A DNA stretch of 64,000 nt from Symbiodinium natans (GCA_905221605.1 CAJNDS010000456.1:72418-136417), one strand, 5' to 3'; positions 22,921 to 34,824 are shown, numbered from the stretch's first letter. The notes: generated by a model from the sequence alone, not told the origin. Made by a program: numbers and translations.

Positions 22921-23836
22921 AGGATGCGCGAGGGCCAGAACATCAACAGCTCGCTGAGTGTCCTTGGACAGGCCGAAGCAGACACAGGGCCAAGGCATGT
23001 CAAAACGGATGAGAGCTGCCTCATACCGACCTTAACTACTAAAAGGGGTGCTTCGCCAAGAGAAGGTGTACCAGAAAGAGGGAATCAGATCCGCAGCTTG
23101 TCGGGTAGAGCACAACTAGGACCCCAAATAGCACAACTAGGACCCCGAGTAGGCTCTTCTTTCCTTCTTTCAAGGCTCCCTCAGAAGCCCCTATAATCCA
23201 AAAGGCACATGCCCTTCTATTCCTAGGTTACTCTTCGGTCTAGACAAAGAGAGCCTGACATCAACAGGTCATCTCGAAGCTGGCCCAGGGCAAGTTCAAG
23301 CACGTGCCCTTCAGGCGCCACAGAGAGCCCAACGCAAACCCTCAGCTGCCCCCAGTGCCTTCTTCTTTCATTATATGCCACAAACTTGTCTTAGGTTTAG
23401 GGCTTAGGGTTTAATGAGGGTTTAGGGTTTAGGGTCAAGGCCAGAGTCGTCGGCCCGTCTTCGGCCGCTTCGCAAGAAAACCCCAAGTGATCGAGTCATC
23501 TTGACGCCGCAATATAGGTGAGTCTTCACCTTTCACGAACACGAAGCTGGTTTAGGGTTTGAGTTTTGTAGCAGCCTTAACAACTAGAAGGGCTATTGCA
23601 GATGGCTTACAAAGAATGAGTATAGAAGAAATTCCAGCAGGCGATATTTTTGGTAAGATACTCAGATGTGATATGGCGTTACTACGTGGATAGGGTACCT
23701 ACTCATAAAGGGTTGTTAGGAGACCATTGTCCGTCAAAGTATGCCTGGGCATTGGTGTGCGATGAAGGCAAAGCAAGCTGACCTATCTTCTGACGGACGC
23801 ACTGAACGGCAACAGCAAGACACACATGGCCGCCAG
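22921..23836 (+). CDS. Kinesin motor domain, three short exons (partial)
   Basis: This is the C-terminal half of a kinesin motor, a microtubule ATPase. Exon A (22921-22971) encodes R-M-R-E-G-Q-N-I-N-S-S-L-S-V-L-G-Q, the switch II helix region. Exon B (23268-23314) encodes V-I-S-K-L-A-Q-G-K-F-K-H-V-P-F. Exon C (23768 to about 23835) encodes Q-S-K-L-T-Y-L-L-T-D-A-L-N-G-N-S-K-T-H-M. Spliced in order, the phases close perfectly and give the uninterrupted kinesin signature from N-I-N-S-S-L through P-F-R-Q-S-K-L-T. The donors after exons A and B are GC (ACAG|GCCGAA, TCAG|GCGCCA); all acceptors are AG. The P-loop and switch I exons upstream and the neck-linker exon downstream were not found, so it is either a gene with long introns or a fragment. 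The exons themselves carry no stop or frameshift. Confidence 0.65.
23391..23437 (+). repeat. Interstitial telomere-like repeats (TTTAGGG type) in a kinesin intron
   Basis: Several TTTAGGG or GTTTAGGG units with one TTTAATGAGGG interruption lie between kinesin exons B and C. They read in the same direction as the array at the right end of the window. Confidence 0.8.
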
Positions 23837-24404
23837 CTTACGTGTGAAAAAGCCTTGGTTTGCACAAGCGAGCCTTAATTGTTTGCTTACTTGACTTACC
23901 TGCGGTCGTTTAAGTAAGTTTGTTTCCCGGTAGCTTTGTGGAAGCTGCATGCGTGCCCTAACTTATAGGGACGGTGTCCGAGCAGTTAATATTGATATTG
24001 CCCCCCCCCCCCCCCCCCCACGAACCGAAATGCCGAAAGCGATTGCAAATTGTAATTCGAGGCTTGTCCCGGCAGAAACTACTTAGGGCAGTTGACGGCC
24101 TCTGAGGTTGCAGCAATCTCTCGCCAGCACCGAGATGGAGGACGTTCACAGCATCCCATGGCAGAGACCACAAGGCTTAATGTGGCCATTGTGCTGACAT
24201 GAAGAAAGCCGCCTTCAAGTCAGCATTGTTCTGAAATGAGAGGAGACGCTTCGGGACGCTTCGTTTCGCGAGCTCTGTCAAGAAGGCCTGTTGTTCAAAG
24301 GACGATTCGCTTGACTATCGTTCCGCATCTGTGTCGACAGCGCTTCGTAGTGGGGGGGGTGGGGGGGGAGGGGGGGGGAAGGACTGGGGGTGCGAAGAAG
24401 CAGT

Positions 24405-24446
24405 GGGTTTTCACTGACGCCGCCCCCGGCTGGGGTCGGCGGATAT
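24405..24446 (+). repeat. Dispersed repeat with CACTGACGCCGC...GGGGTCGGCGGA (copy 1)
   Basis: A segment reading CACTGACGCCGC then, a few bases on, GGGGTCGGCGGA follows a long G-rich tract. The same pair of words follows a G-rich tract again at about 31629-31660, so this is a dispersed repeat with a G-rich 5' half. Confidence 0.6.
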
Positions 24447-26637
24447 ATAAGGTCTTGTAATTTTGAGGCATATTCCATTGCAGTCTCTGAGTATTTCTGA
24501 AAAAAAAGGGATATTGTCTCTGGGTAGCTAAGCCCGTCTGACACATTTTAGCTTCGAGTCTGCTCTGCTCAATGCACAGTCGACTTTCAGGTTGATCTCT
24601 GCTCTGAATTTCGGGTCTTGGGGTTTAGGGTGCAGGGTTGTGGGTTGTAGGGTTTCGGGTTGTAGGGGTTAGAGATTGTTCTTAGAGTTCGGTAAGAAAC
24701 TGTCTACCAGGGTGACTTTAGCACTTTGGCAGGCCCTGGCAGGCCTGAGCCTGCCATTTGCCACTGGCGGCATGCTGGGAGGCCTTTCTTTTTTTGTTTG
24801 AGGGGGGGGGGGGGGGGGGGGCTTGGGTTCAAGGTGTTCCAAAGTGCCGCGGTCCCGACCCGCGCCAGGGAGTGGTGGCTGAGAAACAAGTGGATTTACA
24901 AGAACCCCTGCTTCGAACAACCCTGCCATGGCTCACACAAACGCGGAGATTTTACACGCAAGCAAACAAAGAAAGGTCCTTGAACTGATAGCTACTTCTA
25001 GGGACTGTGGGCTACAGCACCTACAGTCTGAAACGTTGGTTGTGCTGTACGGTTGAAGCATGCTCAAGGCTTACTGACCGAAGCGAACCCCCCGATGAGG
25101 CTCCGGTTGTCGACCATTTACCATCACAGTTGTCGACCCTTTGCCATCACGGCATTGCCAGGCCAATCGGGTCCTATGGGTCCTAGTTCTTGTTTACGCT
25201 GACCTCGACAAGCTTACTCATTGCTTATACTCGCAGGATTGGAGCACGTGCGCTCCATCGCCAAGCTCAACACGTTAATCGTGAGCCGGACTGCATCATT
25301 AAGGCAGTATATGCGATAAGTAAACAGTCGACAAACATCGACAAACGATACGCATGCTACAATGGAAGTCCAGGTTTGGATTCCAAGGCTCGCTGACTTT
25401 CCAGCAATGCGGTGTGCAGATTTTCGTAGAGAGCACGGACCTTCGCTGGATCGTGTTGTTGGATGCGTGGGTCGGCGAGGCGCTGTGGAAAAAGGGGGTG
25501 TGCCTTCCACCTTCCTCAGGAGCCTGTAGTCTCGGCCAGCCCGTGCAAGCAGCGGGGGGCACAGCCGGGATCGTGGTGTTTCGACCTCAGCCACGGGATG
25601 AGGTTAACGTAGTGCAACGTAGCGTGAGCGCCTAGTTTCGTGCCATGCGATGCCTGGTGGACCCGGCCTCACTGCTGCAGATCACATACTCTGGGCGCAG
25701 AGGACAGGACGTTGAAGCCGAGCGAAGGCACACAAGACATATCAGTCACAGAATGATAGAGTCACAGCTGCCAGGATTCAGAAGGAGGAAATAAATGCAA
25801 AGTCACGTCCAGATGGATTCTCAGTTCGAGCTGCGGTGAGCGTGCGCCACTTAAAGGGAGGTGCCTGAAAGCCTGAAAGCGTCCAGACGTTCATGCATGG
25901 TTAAACTGCAGCGGTCTGTAAGCAGGGGCCCTGAAGGTTTTCAGTCATGGGTCCCCGTGCAACCCAACGGACCCAACGCCAACTCACACCGCCCAGATTC
26001 TATCATGTCTTCAGCTCTAGCATTGGGCTGCAAGTTGGGCCCTGCAAGTCCAAGCCCACGTACTGACACATTCCCTTCTCATTCCCTATCCCACCAACCT
26101 TCGTGAAAACGACCTCGGCTTAAGAATGCCGGTTCTTGTTTGTTGTTTTTTTGTTCATCTGCTGATGTGGAGATTCACCACAGGATGTCCCGACAGATTG
26201 CTTCACTCACTGAGTCGCTGCTGAAAGTGCAATCAGCTTGGGCGAGATGTGTCCAAGGAACTGAGAGACTGAAGTGAGGTTGAGATGGTTGAGAAACCAG
26301 GAACTGCGTGAAGAGAGCTCAACAGCGGAAGCCACGAAGGTGGCATAGTGCGTTAGCATACGATTGTGTCGTAGCAGAGGCGAGGGCCATGGCTATGTTT
26401 CATCAAGAAAAGCACTTCCCATCACTTGCCCCTTGCCTCAACCCCCTTCCCCCCCCTCCAACACATGGACATGCATGCGCCTTCGCGGATACACCGGTGA
26501 AACCGCGAATGCGCGAACCGCAAACTTATGGACGCGAACACGCGAACATGCAAACACGTGTTTTTTTTGGATGCGTGGCTTCTCGGCTTCTAGCTTGCAG
26601 AATCTTGGGTAAATTTTTGAAGGCCTTGGAACTTTTC

Positions 26638-27041
26638 TCAAACCTTGCATTCGTACCGGCCGAGCAGTACCGACTTCAAACTCCCCTTGCGTCGCATAAC
26701 CTTCTTCACATCAGTCTTGTCAGCCAGGCCTATTTTGATGAGCCATCTTACAACTTGATTTCGTATTGCATTGAACCTGGTAAAATGTGCCATTTCAAGA
26801 AAACGCCGGAAAGCTAAGTAGTAGGAAAACCTGTCACGCTTCTTAACGCCTCTTACCAAAAACTCTCAGCTGCGCTCTTTATTGCGCAAGTTTTTGCAGA
26901 AGCCCGGCTGATAATTTTAGAGCTCGAGCCAGCAGCCCTGTTGTCGCTGTGGGCCACTGAAGTCAATAGTTTAATGGAGTCTGCAAACAGAAGGTGAGCA
27001 ATGTCTACGGACGCCACGGTCTCCCTCTTTTTGGAACCCAC
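26638..27041 (-). pseudogene. Possible decayed reverse-transcriptase-like segment
   Basis: On the minus strand, 27041-26853 encodes D-I-A-H-L-L-F-A-D-S-I-K-L-L-T-S, which resembles the palm motif of LINE-type reverse transcriptases (F/Y-A-D-D-I-x-L-L) with the second Asp replaced by Ser. After stops, another frame (26859-26638) reads K-K-R-D-R-F-S-Y-Y-L-A-F-R-R-F. No other RT motif is convincing, so it is either a badly decayed LINE fragment or chance. Confidence 0.25.
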
Positions 27042-27765
27042 TTGAAACCGTTTTGCTTATCGACCATCCCCAGAACATTCCTTGTAAAAGCTTCCGGAAT
27101 GCATCTTAAAGCCCTTGAAGCACAGTTCGTTCCAACCCTCACCTGCACACAAGCAGTTTAAACCTAGCTCAAAGGCCTTGTCTTACCGACCTGAAAATTG
27201 CACAAATTAAATGGCGCAGTAATCGATCGGATTCCGGCCATTCATCATTGGCAAAACAATCCTGCTGTGGACACCTTCAAGATGCCGATTGCCCCTTGAA
27301 ACATTTTGAAAGACGAGTTCCAAAAACCTGGTGCTGCCCCCCCCGCACACCGCAACTGACAACCCAACTACATGCTCAGCAATTATTAAAACCCTCGCAT
27401 ATCCTGCTCTGGGAATGCATAACGCCGTCTTAAACCCTCTTGTTTTGCAAAACATGTAAGCTCTTTTACTCAGAAAGCCTTTGCGTCTTTAGAAACTATC
27501 TGAAAGCACAGGGGCGCTAGCATATTGGAACTCTGTCAGAGTGAAGACATTCTCGAAACCCAAGCAAAATTTTAACCAGCTTTTGGCCATGCACAAACTT
27601 TGGTCCGGGCCGGCACGGCGCGAACACGCGAACGCACCAACAAGGCGAAATGACGTTCATAAGTCTCCCGAACCCTTTGTCGCTTGTCCAATGTGCGGCT
27701 GTTTGCTTTCGTTGACCCGGCCCTGCGCCTCAATAGTTCAGCTACCACCATCACCCGCCGTCACA

Positions 27766-27835
27766 AGCATCACAAGCATCATAAGCATCACAAGCATCAC
27801 AAGCATCAAGCATCACAAGCATCACAAGCATCACA
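27766..27835 (+). repeat. Short tandem array of CATCACAAG
   Basis: About eight 9-bp units, some shortened, give a His/Lys or Gln/Ala/Ser frame depending on phase. Low-complexity DNA; the ORFs through it are not evidence of a gene. Confidence 0.85.
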
Positions 27836-28529
27836 AGCTCATGAGCTTGCGCAAGGATCAAAGTGCCAATGTCTGGTTGGTGGTTGCATCCCAGGTGCCT
27901 GGAGTACCCACCAAGTTCAAGTCCGGGGCCGAAGATATTGGCAAATGCCCCTTGCCGTCTCGCTGCACTGCATGCATACATTGCACTGCATTGTCGTACA
28001 TGACTGGACACGATAGCACACGCAACAGCACAGAACCATGCAGCAAAATGCAGCAGCACTTGTGGCCGCGCGCAGGCCGGGCCACATGGATCCTCGGGAG
28101 GCTTCAGGTCGGTGCAGTCACCAGATGTCGATACCATTTCCGACGTGTCTAGTCGAAGATGAGCCGAAGATGTGCTGTGTGTGCTGAAAGGTTCTGGCTT
28201 CAACCCTGCTGCCTTAGGCCGCGCCAGATTTGGCTTGTGCCCCATAGTTCGTGTGATGCCATGATGGCCCTTGACAGGCTGGGATCCGTCCGGTACGATG
28301 ACAACAGAGTTTCGCCGTTGCATGAATCAGCACAGTGACAGGACCTCAGCAACCGCAGAGTGTGCATGTATATTGCGGTTGGCGCGTTCCAGTTTACATT
28401 CGGGTTTAGCAGGGCAAGACGTTTTAGAACTGGGGAGGTCAATTTCTGTCAGGATTTATTCGGTTTTTTTTGCCCCTCCCCCCACAGCCCCGTTTTTAAG
28501 CTGTGTTTTGAAACTGTTTTGAAGCCTGT

Positions 28530-28625
28530 CATGCGAGCATTGGGCTTGCCAGGGGGGGGGGGGTGTGGCCCCCCCAACCCCCGTACTTTGTTTCAGCCGC
28601 ACAAGCTTGCTTCAAAGCATATGCG
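28530..28625 (+). repeat. Dispersed GCAAGCTTGC/G-tract repeat (distant copy)
   Basis: The order of elements is CATGCGAGCATTGGGCTTGCC, a G-run, GGCCCCCCC, CCCCCGTA, and CGCACAAGCTTGCTTCAAAG. The tandem array at 33746-34490 has the same order, as do single copies at 42800 and 43010, so this is one family. Confidence 0.6.
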
Positions 28626-31200
28626 CCTTATCCAACTTGTAAGTGTGTGTGTCTGTCGCAAATGAGGGGGCGCATTTGTGATCCTTTTAGGATATAACGG
28701 AATAAATGCGTTTCTTGGCGAGAACCAAGGAAACGGAGCAAAAAACAAAACGTTCCATATGAAATCCTACGAAAGTAGCATGAACCCTGTGAAATATAGA
28801 GGGTTGGAGCAGGAACAAAACCAAGAACGTGAGCACCTGTAGTAGAACCAGGAAAAGCAAAGAAGTCTCAAAAACGAGGAAGAATCCCGAGTTAATTCTC
28901 CGGCACTTGATTTCATGACGATCCTGTCTGTTTTAGCATTGCGCCGATGATGTCTTCATCAGACGATGTTTTTTTCATGCAAGCATGTGGAGCCGTGGAG
29001 CCGGGACATCGCATCTCTTTAGCGCCCACAACTTGAGAATCTTTTGGGGGGTCCCCTGCGCCGAATGCGTCGAACTTTTTTGCATTTTGCTCGGCCCAGC
29101 TGTTTTTGCACCGAGGCCGGGCCAAGGGAGCGGCACCTGTCGCGCACACAGAGGAACGGGATCGGGGGACACCGGAGTGGTACGGAAAATCCAGACTTCA
29201 GAGAGGACAGGCATGGCCATAACTCAGCTGTAGCTAAGCTGCAAAGAATTCTCATCTTTTGCTTGTTTTGGCTCAGGTTTCCAGAGACATGCCAGCAAGA
29301 GATCGGATGGATGCAGGTGAAGTGGGCTGTGTTGGAGGTGAACACAATGTTTCTGACGTGTGAGAGTGTTGCTGATGCTAGGGCCACTGCGGGAAGCCTG
29401 CACAAAGGAGTGCACCTGCAGGGAGTAAGCATGGGGCACAACTTCTGCCTAGTCGTGCATGTTCCAGCTTCTTGGCACAGTCCATGGCTTTGAGGCCAAC
29501 ACGTTTGGGCGTCGGCTGGTTGATGAAGGACTGGCAGTTGGCAGAGTTGAGGTCGAACACCTGAACAGCCTGAACAGATCGCAACATGATCGCGGCAGTG
29601 CTCTAAGGCTTCGAAGCTTCATTGCTAGTGTTCTGCATACATGGCATTTCACCCCCAAGCATTTCACCCGTGACCTCTGGAGCGAACAAAATGAAGCTAC
29701 CATCATGACTTTATCGAATGGGAAGGTTGCAGAGGTGGCTAGGCTTTGGCACAGGGTTTCTCATGCTCCCAAACAACGTCTGCTGCTTCAAGAATTCTTT
29801 GGGCCTCCTTGCCCTGCATTCGGGCCATTTCAAGTTCAGATGCTGAGGACGGGCATGGTGGTCCAATCAACCAGCTTGCAGCAGAGCGGGCAAAGGATGT
29901 TTCCCTGGCAGTCCCTGACTTGGAGGGGCATGGAGGGCCAAGACACACCGCATGTCCACTCGAGCCCATTGCAAATCCCAAGGATGTTCACAATGTCATA
30001 GTATGACCGCTATGGGGCTCGTTCAGAATCCTATACAGGCAATACAGGTCAACACAGTCCGCTCGATTCCTGCACGGGCAGTGCAGCCCACCCATGTGCT
30101 TCGGCAGTCTTACGCTGCGCAGTTGAGTGCCCGTAGCTGCCGCAGCTGGAAAGGACTGTGCAGAATCGCAGACTTCACGAGTGCGGAAGTCCAAGGACGA
30201 TCAAAGGATGCAAAAACTAAGGCACGTTGCTGTCGTTGGCACAAGCAAGTTTCTGAAGTCAACAGGATGGCAATGTCCGAGAAGAACTGGGGGTACCGCC
30301 ATTAGCTCAGTGCATCTCAGTGAGCTGGAATGCGTGCTCAGTGTCTGCATATTCCTCCTGCAACAAGCATCGTTCAGAACAACCGCCTTGCAAAACCGGA
30401 TGATTCTGCTCTTTCATGGTCTCTTGTCTATGCGTCGGTACATTTGCTGCAGTGCTCGGAAACCTTGTTCAGCATGCAGCCGACTGAATGGAAAGAAGCA
30501 ACGGTCCGCACTGGAAGCGCTTTGCACGCACATGAACGGCCACAACATGCCACGACATCCTAGCATGACGATAACATTCAATGCACAGGCCATATGCCAC
30601 CAGCATTCCATGCGCGACGTGGGAGCTGCTTCCTGCGTTGTGTGATGTGTCATCCTTATCCTCTGCCAACACCAGCATTGTAGCTGCAATCGGCCAGGAC
30701 ACTCCTCCGGTGGAGAGGTCTGACGCCGACACTAGGCCCCAGCGCGAAACCTGCTTCCTGAGTTCACATGACGTCCCGATTGATCCCCGTTGTAGCATGC
30801 CCCGATGTTGCTTTCGCAGGTCTTCCAAATCGCTGCAATTTCGAAGCCAGCTTGCCAGCTTAGCTTTCCCAGTGGATATGGCAAGGGCACTGCTTTGGCT
30901 GTGAGACTTGGGGGTCCGAAGTGTGCTTTGCATCTGGGTGCCAAAAAGCACTTTACAGCAAAAGAGGGGTGGAGGGTATGGATGTTTCTGCCCACAATCT
31001 CACGGCCTATCTCTACAAGCGTAAAACCTAGTAACATCCCAAAATCGCAACCGTCGCAACTGTTAAAGCCCAAGGTCCGCCGAGGTGTTCCATTCCTAAG
31101 CCGTGAGTCCTTGTCCTGCATCATGTGCTACCAGAAAAAAACAAACAACCATGTGTTGGTTACTTTCGGGCCGGAAAGGAATCAGTGTTAGTCGTAAATG
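28626..31200. other. No firm gene; coding-like pieces on the minus strand
   Basis: No recognised domain. On the minus strand, 30951-30469 reads as an uninterrupted 160-codon frame with mixed, protein-like composition (K-L-A-S-W-L-R-N-C-S-D-L-E-D-L-R-K). The minus segments 29981-29739 (E-L-E-M-A-R-M-Q-G-K-E-A-Q-R-I-L-E) and 29587-29378 (F-D-L-N-S-A-N-C-Q-S-F) look similar in style. They could be exons or remains of one minus-strand gene, but splice phases could not be closed and + strand frames of similar length overlap them. Confidence 0.3.
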
Positions 31201-32340
31201 CCTGGCGGGGCCTAGCGGCGAATCAGCGGCCGCTCCCCAAGATTGTTTGCAGATGTGAACGCAACACCCAGAGGACAGGGGGGGAACGGGGTGTGGCGGA
31301 GGGGGGGCAGGGGGCCAAGGGGGCCTGATGCCCAAGGCCGGGGTGGGGGGTGGACGGGTGGGAGTTAGCATGAAGGAAGAAAAGACCAAGCCGCCAGGGA
31401 AACCGGCTTTGATTACTTCTCGTCTTTGTGTGCGAAGATGCAGGAGGCAGGGTGCGGGGGAAACCAAGGGGCTGAGGGGTGTGGGGGTGTGAGGGTGGGC
31501 CTCCTCCTGGGGGCTGAGGGGTGTGGGGGTGTGAGGGTGGGGGGGGGGATGGGGTTTGGGGTTTAGGGGCGAGGGGTGGCAGGGGGGGGGGTGGGGGCAG
31601 GTTGGGGTCGGGGTGGGGACTCTGGGTCTTCACTGACGCCGCGGGGTCGGCGGAAAGGGAATGAATCTAATCGAAATTTAAACGCTTTCCTACTAGTTAC
31701 TAGGATTCAAATGGGAATAGAATGGGAACCTAGTTTAAATCTAGTACGTAGTCAATAAGAAGCTATCTCAAAGGCTGCTGCCAATGCCGCCGACCCCGAC
31801 CAGTTTTTCAAATTATGCATATCGATCCACTGCGGATGCACAGCCAGCGCACATGCCGAAGATGTAGGTTATCTTGCACAATTGGCCTCGACTTTTTTGC
31901 CGAGCTGCTAAAGAATGCTGTTATTTCGATCGCTTTGGTTGTCAGACCCCTAGTCACCTCTAGTCCAGCTTAGCAGAGCATTGACTTCATCTTCAGGGCG
32001 TGAAGAAGGGGAGGAGAGCCAGTGTTTGGGTATGCGTTGGCGAGGGCGGAGGGCAGGGAGGGCGGGCGAGCAGGGGGGGGGGGGGTTTTCAGGTAGTGGG
32101 GCGCAGGCGACGGGGGCGGCCTTAGGTCGGGCACAGATTTGGGAATGCATTGGAGAGGGTGGGGAGGGAGGGCGGGGAGCAGCGGGAGAAGGTTGAGGGT
32201 AGGGGTGGGGAGGGCCACGCGAGGAGCCTACGGGCGGCACAAAAGGGGAGGAGCAACGGGTTTGGGAGCAGCGGCGGTTTGGGCAGGCAGGTGTACTGGA
32301 GCCCTTAAAACACTTCATGTTCAGGGTGTAGAGGAAGCCA
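31201..32340. other. G-rich, low-complexity region without a supported gene
   Basis: The + strand has long G-biased stretches (31265-31610, 32030-32280) that produce Pro-rich frames on the minus strand and Gly/Arg-rich frames on the plus strand. The second copy of the CACTGACGCCGC...GGTCGGCGGA repeat lies at 31629-31660. Confidence 0.6.
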
Positions 32341-33740
32341 ACCCCGGACTTGCATTTTCTAACGAAAAAATGCCGAATATCACTACAACCCTGTATCGGG
32401 GAGCCGGCTGCCCCTTGAATGTTTCGAGCTTTTCAAGATGTCAGGCCATAGCGAGTTTGTTTAGATCATTAGAAACTAACTCCGGTGATGTTGTTTTCAA
32501 GGGAAGAGAAATAGAGAAACGAACACCAAGGAGACGAGCAGCCCGGGACGCACCACACGGGCCAACACTGGGGGACGACAACCTCACCCAGCCTTCAAGC
32601 ACAACCGGGGCACGACCATGGCCAGGGGACCCGCCGGCGACCCCCCCCCCCTCATCGGGAAGACACACCAGTGACTCACCGACCTCCCACCATCCCGCTA
32701 GCAGCGCGCAGCTCGGTCACCATGCGGCGGAGGGATTCAGAGCATCAGTAGACGTTCGACATACACCCTCTCAGACAGAGGATAGAAGCAAATCCATCAC
32801 AGAAAGCAAGTGCTCAAAGGCACAACTACCTTGCAACCAGCTCGGGGAAACAGACGAACCAACCCAGGCGGGGAAGCCAGAACTCCCACCCGGACAGGGA
32901 GCCCCCCTCCCTCCGGCCAAGCCACCGCCCAAACCACCGTCCATGCCATCGGACACTTTTCACCCGGAGGAATCCATGGGAGCAGTAGGGAGACATCAAA
33001 CAAGTGCTGGTACCTTGCCAGCAGCACCGACTACAGTGAAGTGTCCGCCCACGTGCTCACGGACCTGACCATCCTGGGGTATGATGCAGACCACTTGCCA
33101 CCCAGCCTCCCCCAGAAAACGGGGATAGTGAGACGCCCGCCTCCACATTGCTAGAAATTGGCATTGCGACAGCACAGCAACCCGCACCAGACAGTGATAA
33201 TGAAAGGCGAGCGTGGGAAGCGGCACAGCCAATGGAAAGGAGGAGAAGGAGGAAGCATCGGTGCAGAGCGTGGTGGAGCGATACTATGTAGACAAGGAGA
33301 GAGAAGAGCAGTAAGAGCGAACGAGGCACACCAACCCCCAGCCGCAAAAAACCAACGAAACAAAGCACCAACAAGTGCCCAACGGAGGGCAGCGGGAAAG
33401 GGTGCTTGAGCAGCAGCTCCCCAACACGAGAAGCTCGCCACAGAGCCAACACCCGCCTCCAGCCGAAGATCCGCACAGGGCAGATCGAAGAAGCTGTGCC
33501 TCGATAAGATGACTGGAAGACTTGGCTACATTTGCTACATTGGCTACACTGCTTCACAACTTCGAGGCGGCACAACAGCAACCCAACAACTCAACAACCT
33601 CCTTCAGAGAGCCAGGAGGGGCATACGAGCATGTTGAGAGGCTGTGGGTGGACCGGAAGAGAAGCTGTTCCACAATGATGTCCTGGAGAGCAGGCAAGAA
33701 AGATCTTAATCAAGCAAGAAAGGACGAAACAAAGAAACCA
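32341..33740 (+). other. Purine/CA-skewed tract, perhaps a decayed retroelement
   Basis: From about 32500 to 33740 the + strand is rich in A, G and C and poor in T, unlike its neighbours. One frame is open to 33068 (309 codons from 32139) and encodes a Pro/Ser/Thr/His-rich sequence with A-P-L-P-P-A-K-P-P-P-K. Neighbouring frames continue with charged, Gln-rich sequence after stops. This resembles the disordered first ORF of a non-LTR element, but no RT or zinc knuckle is visible. Confidence 0.3.
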
Positions 33741-33745
33741 CAACA

Positions 33746-34490
33746 GTCGGGCAAGCTTGCTTCAAACGAATCACTTCCAAACCCATGATGCGGGAATTGT
33801 GTTTGCCAATGGGGGGGGGGGGGCTGCGCTTGATTTTTGTTTAACGTCGGGCAAGCTTGCTTCAAACGAATCCCTTCCAAACCCATGATGTGGGCATTGT
33901 GTTTGCAAATGTGGGGGGCTGCCCCCCCCCCCATCAACAACCCCGCGCTTGATTTTTGTTTAAGTCGGGCAAGCTTGCTTCAAACCAATCCCTTCCAAAC
34001 CCATGATGCGGGCATTGTGTTTGCAAATGGGGGGGCTGCACCCTCCCCAACCCCCCCCCCCCCCGTTTTTACGTCGGGCAAGCTTGCTTCAAAACGAATC
34101 CCTTCCAAACCCATGATGCGGGCATTGTGTTTGCAAATGTGGGGGGGGCTGCCCCCCCCCCCATCAACAACCCCCCGCTTGATTTTTGTTTAAGTCGGGC
34201 AAGCTTGCTTCAAACGAATCCCTTCCAAACCCATGATGCGGGCATGATGCGGGCATTGTGTTGCCAAATGGGGGCTGCGCCCCCCCCCAATGCCCCGTTA
34301 TATTTCAAGTCGGGCAAGCTTGCTTCAAACGAATCCCTTCCAAACCCATGATGCAAACCCACGATGCGGGCATTGTGTTTGCAAATGCGGGGGGCTGCGC
34401 TCCCCCCAACTCCCCCCCTCTTTTCTTAAGAGGCGAGCAAGGTTAAACGAACCCCTTCCAAACCCATGATGGGAGCATTGGTTAACAAGG
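33746..34490 (+). repeat. Tandem repeat of about 100-120 bp, six full copies and a partial
   Basis: Each unit begins GTCGGGCAAGCTTGCTTCAAA, continues CCTTCCAAACCCATGATGCG and TTTGCAAATG, then a G-run, GCTGC and a C-run, and ends CTTGATTTTTGTTTAA in several copies. Copies start at about 33746, 33846, 33964, 34074, 34196 and 34308. Lengths vary mostly through the G and C runs, which can form a GGGGGCTGCCCCCC-type stem. GCAAGCTTGC is itself a palindrome. Confidence 0.9.
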
Positions 34491-34824
34491 TATGTGGGGG
34501 GGTTAGCAAGGTATGTGGCGGGGTCAGGAGAGGTATGTGGGGGGTTAACAAGATATGTAGGGGGGTCAGAAAAATATGGGGAGGGTGGGAAAAATATGTG
34601 GGGGGTTAAAAAAATATTACCCTTTGTGTTTTGGGTTGAGGGCTTACGCAGTAAGGCTTGAGGCCCTGAGGGTCTTGGGCTCCAGGTAGGGTACATTGGA
34701 ACCATGACAAGCTTTACAGAACACAGACAAGGAATACAGAACAGCGACAGGGATTTTACGGTCTCATGACTATTTGTACTGATGCTATAATATGCTCTAT
34801 TGACGATTTTACGAAACGACTCTC

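Larger units (their letters stand above)
23837..28530. other. Gene-poor stretch; G/C homopolymers, no supported gene on the + strand
   Basis: There is a C-run of about 20 at 24001-24019 and G-rich tracts at about 24350-24390 and 24800-24822. Telomere-like words lie at 24613-24670. A 23-bp direct repeat (GTTGTCGACC...CCATCAC) lies at 25107-25152. A 9-bp CATCACAAG array lies at about 27766-27835. A piece resembling the introner core, CTATGGGTCCTAGT, is at about 25173. Frames such as 25214-25594, 26308-26817 and 27541-28152 show no domains. Confidence 0.5.

Noticed and set aside
29265..29275. GTTTTGGCTCA as a plus-strand spliced-leader relic
   Set aside because: The match stops before the final AAG, the CCA is missing, and no recognised gene begins nearby.
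33746..34490. CRISPR-like array
   Set aside because: Units of 100-120 bases are repeated throughout with no conserved short repeat and variable spacers. There are no cas genes, and the context is eukaryotic.
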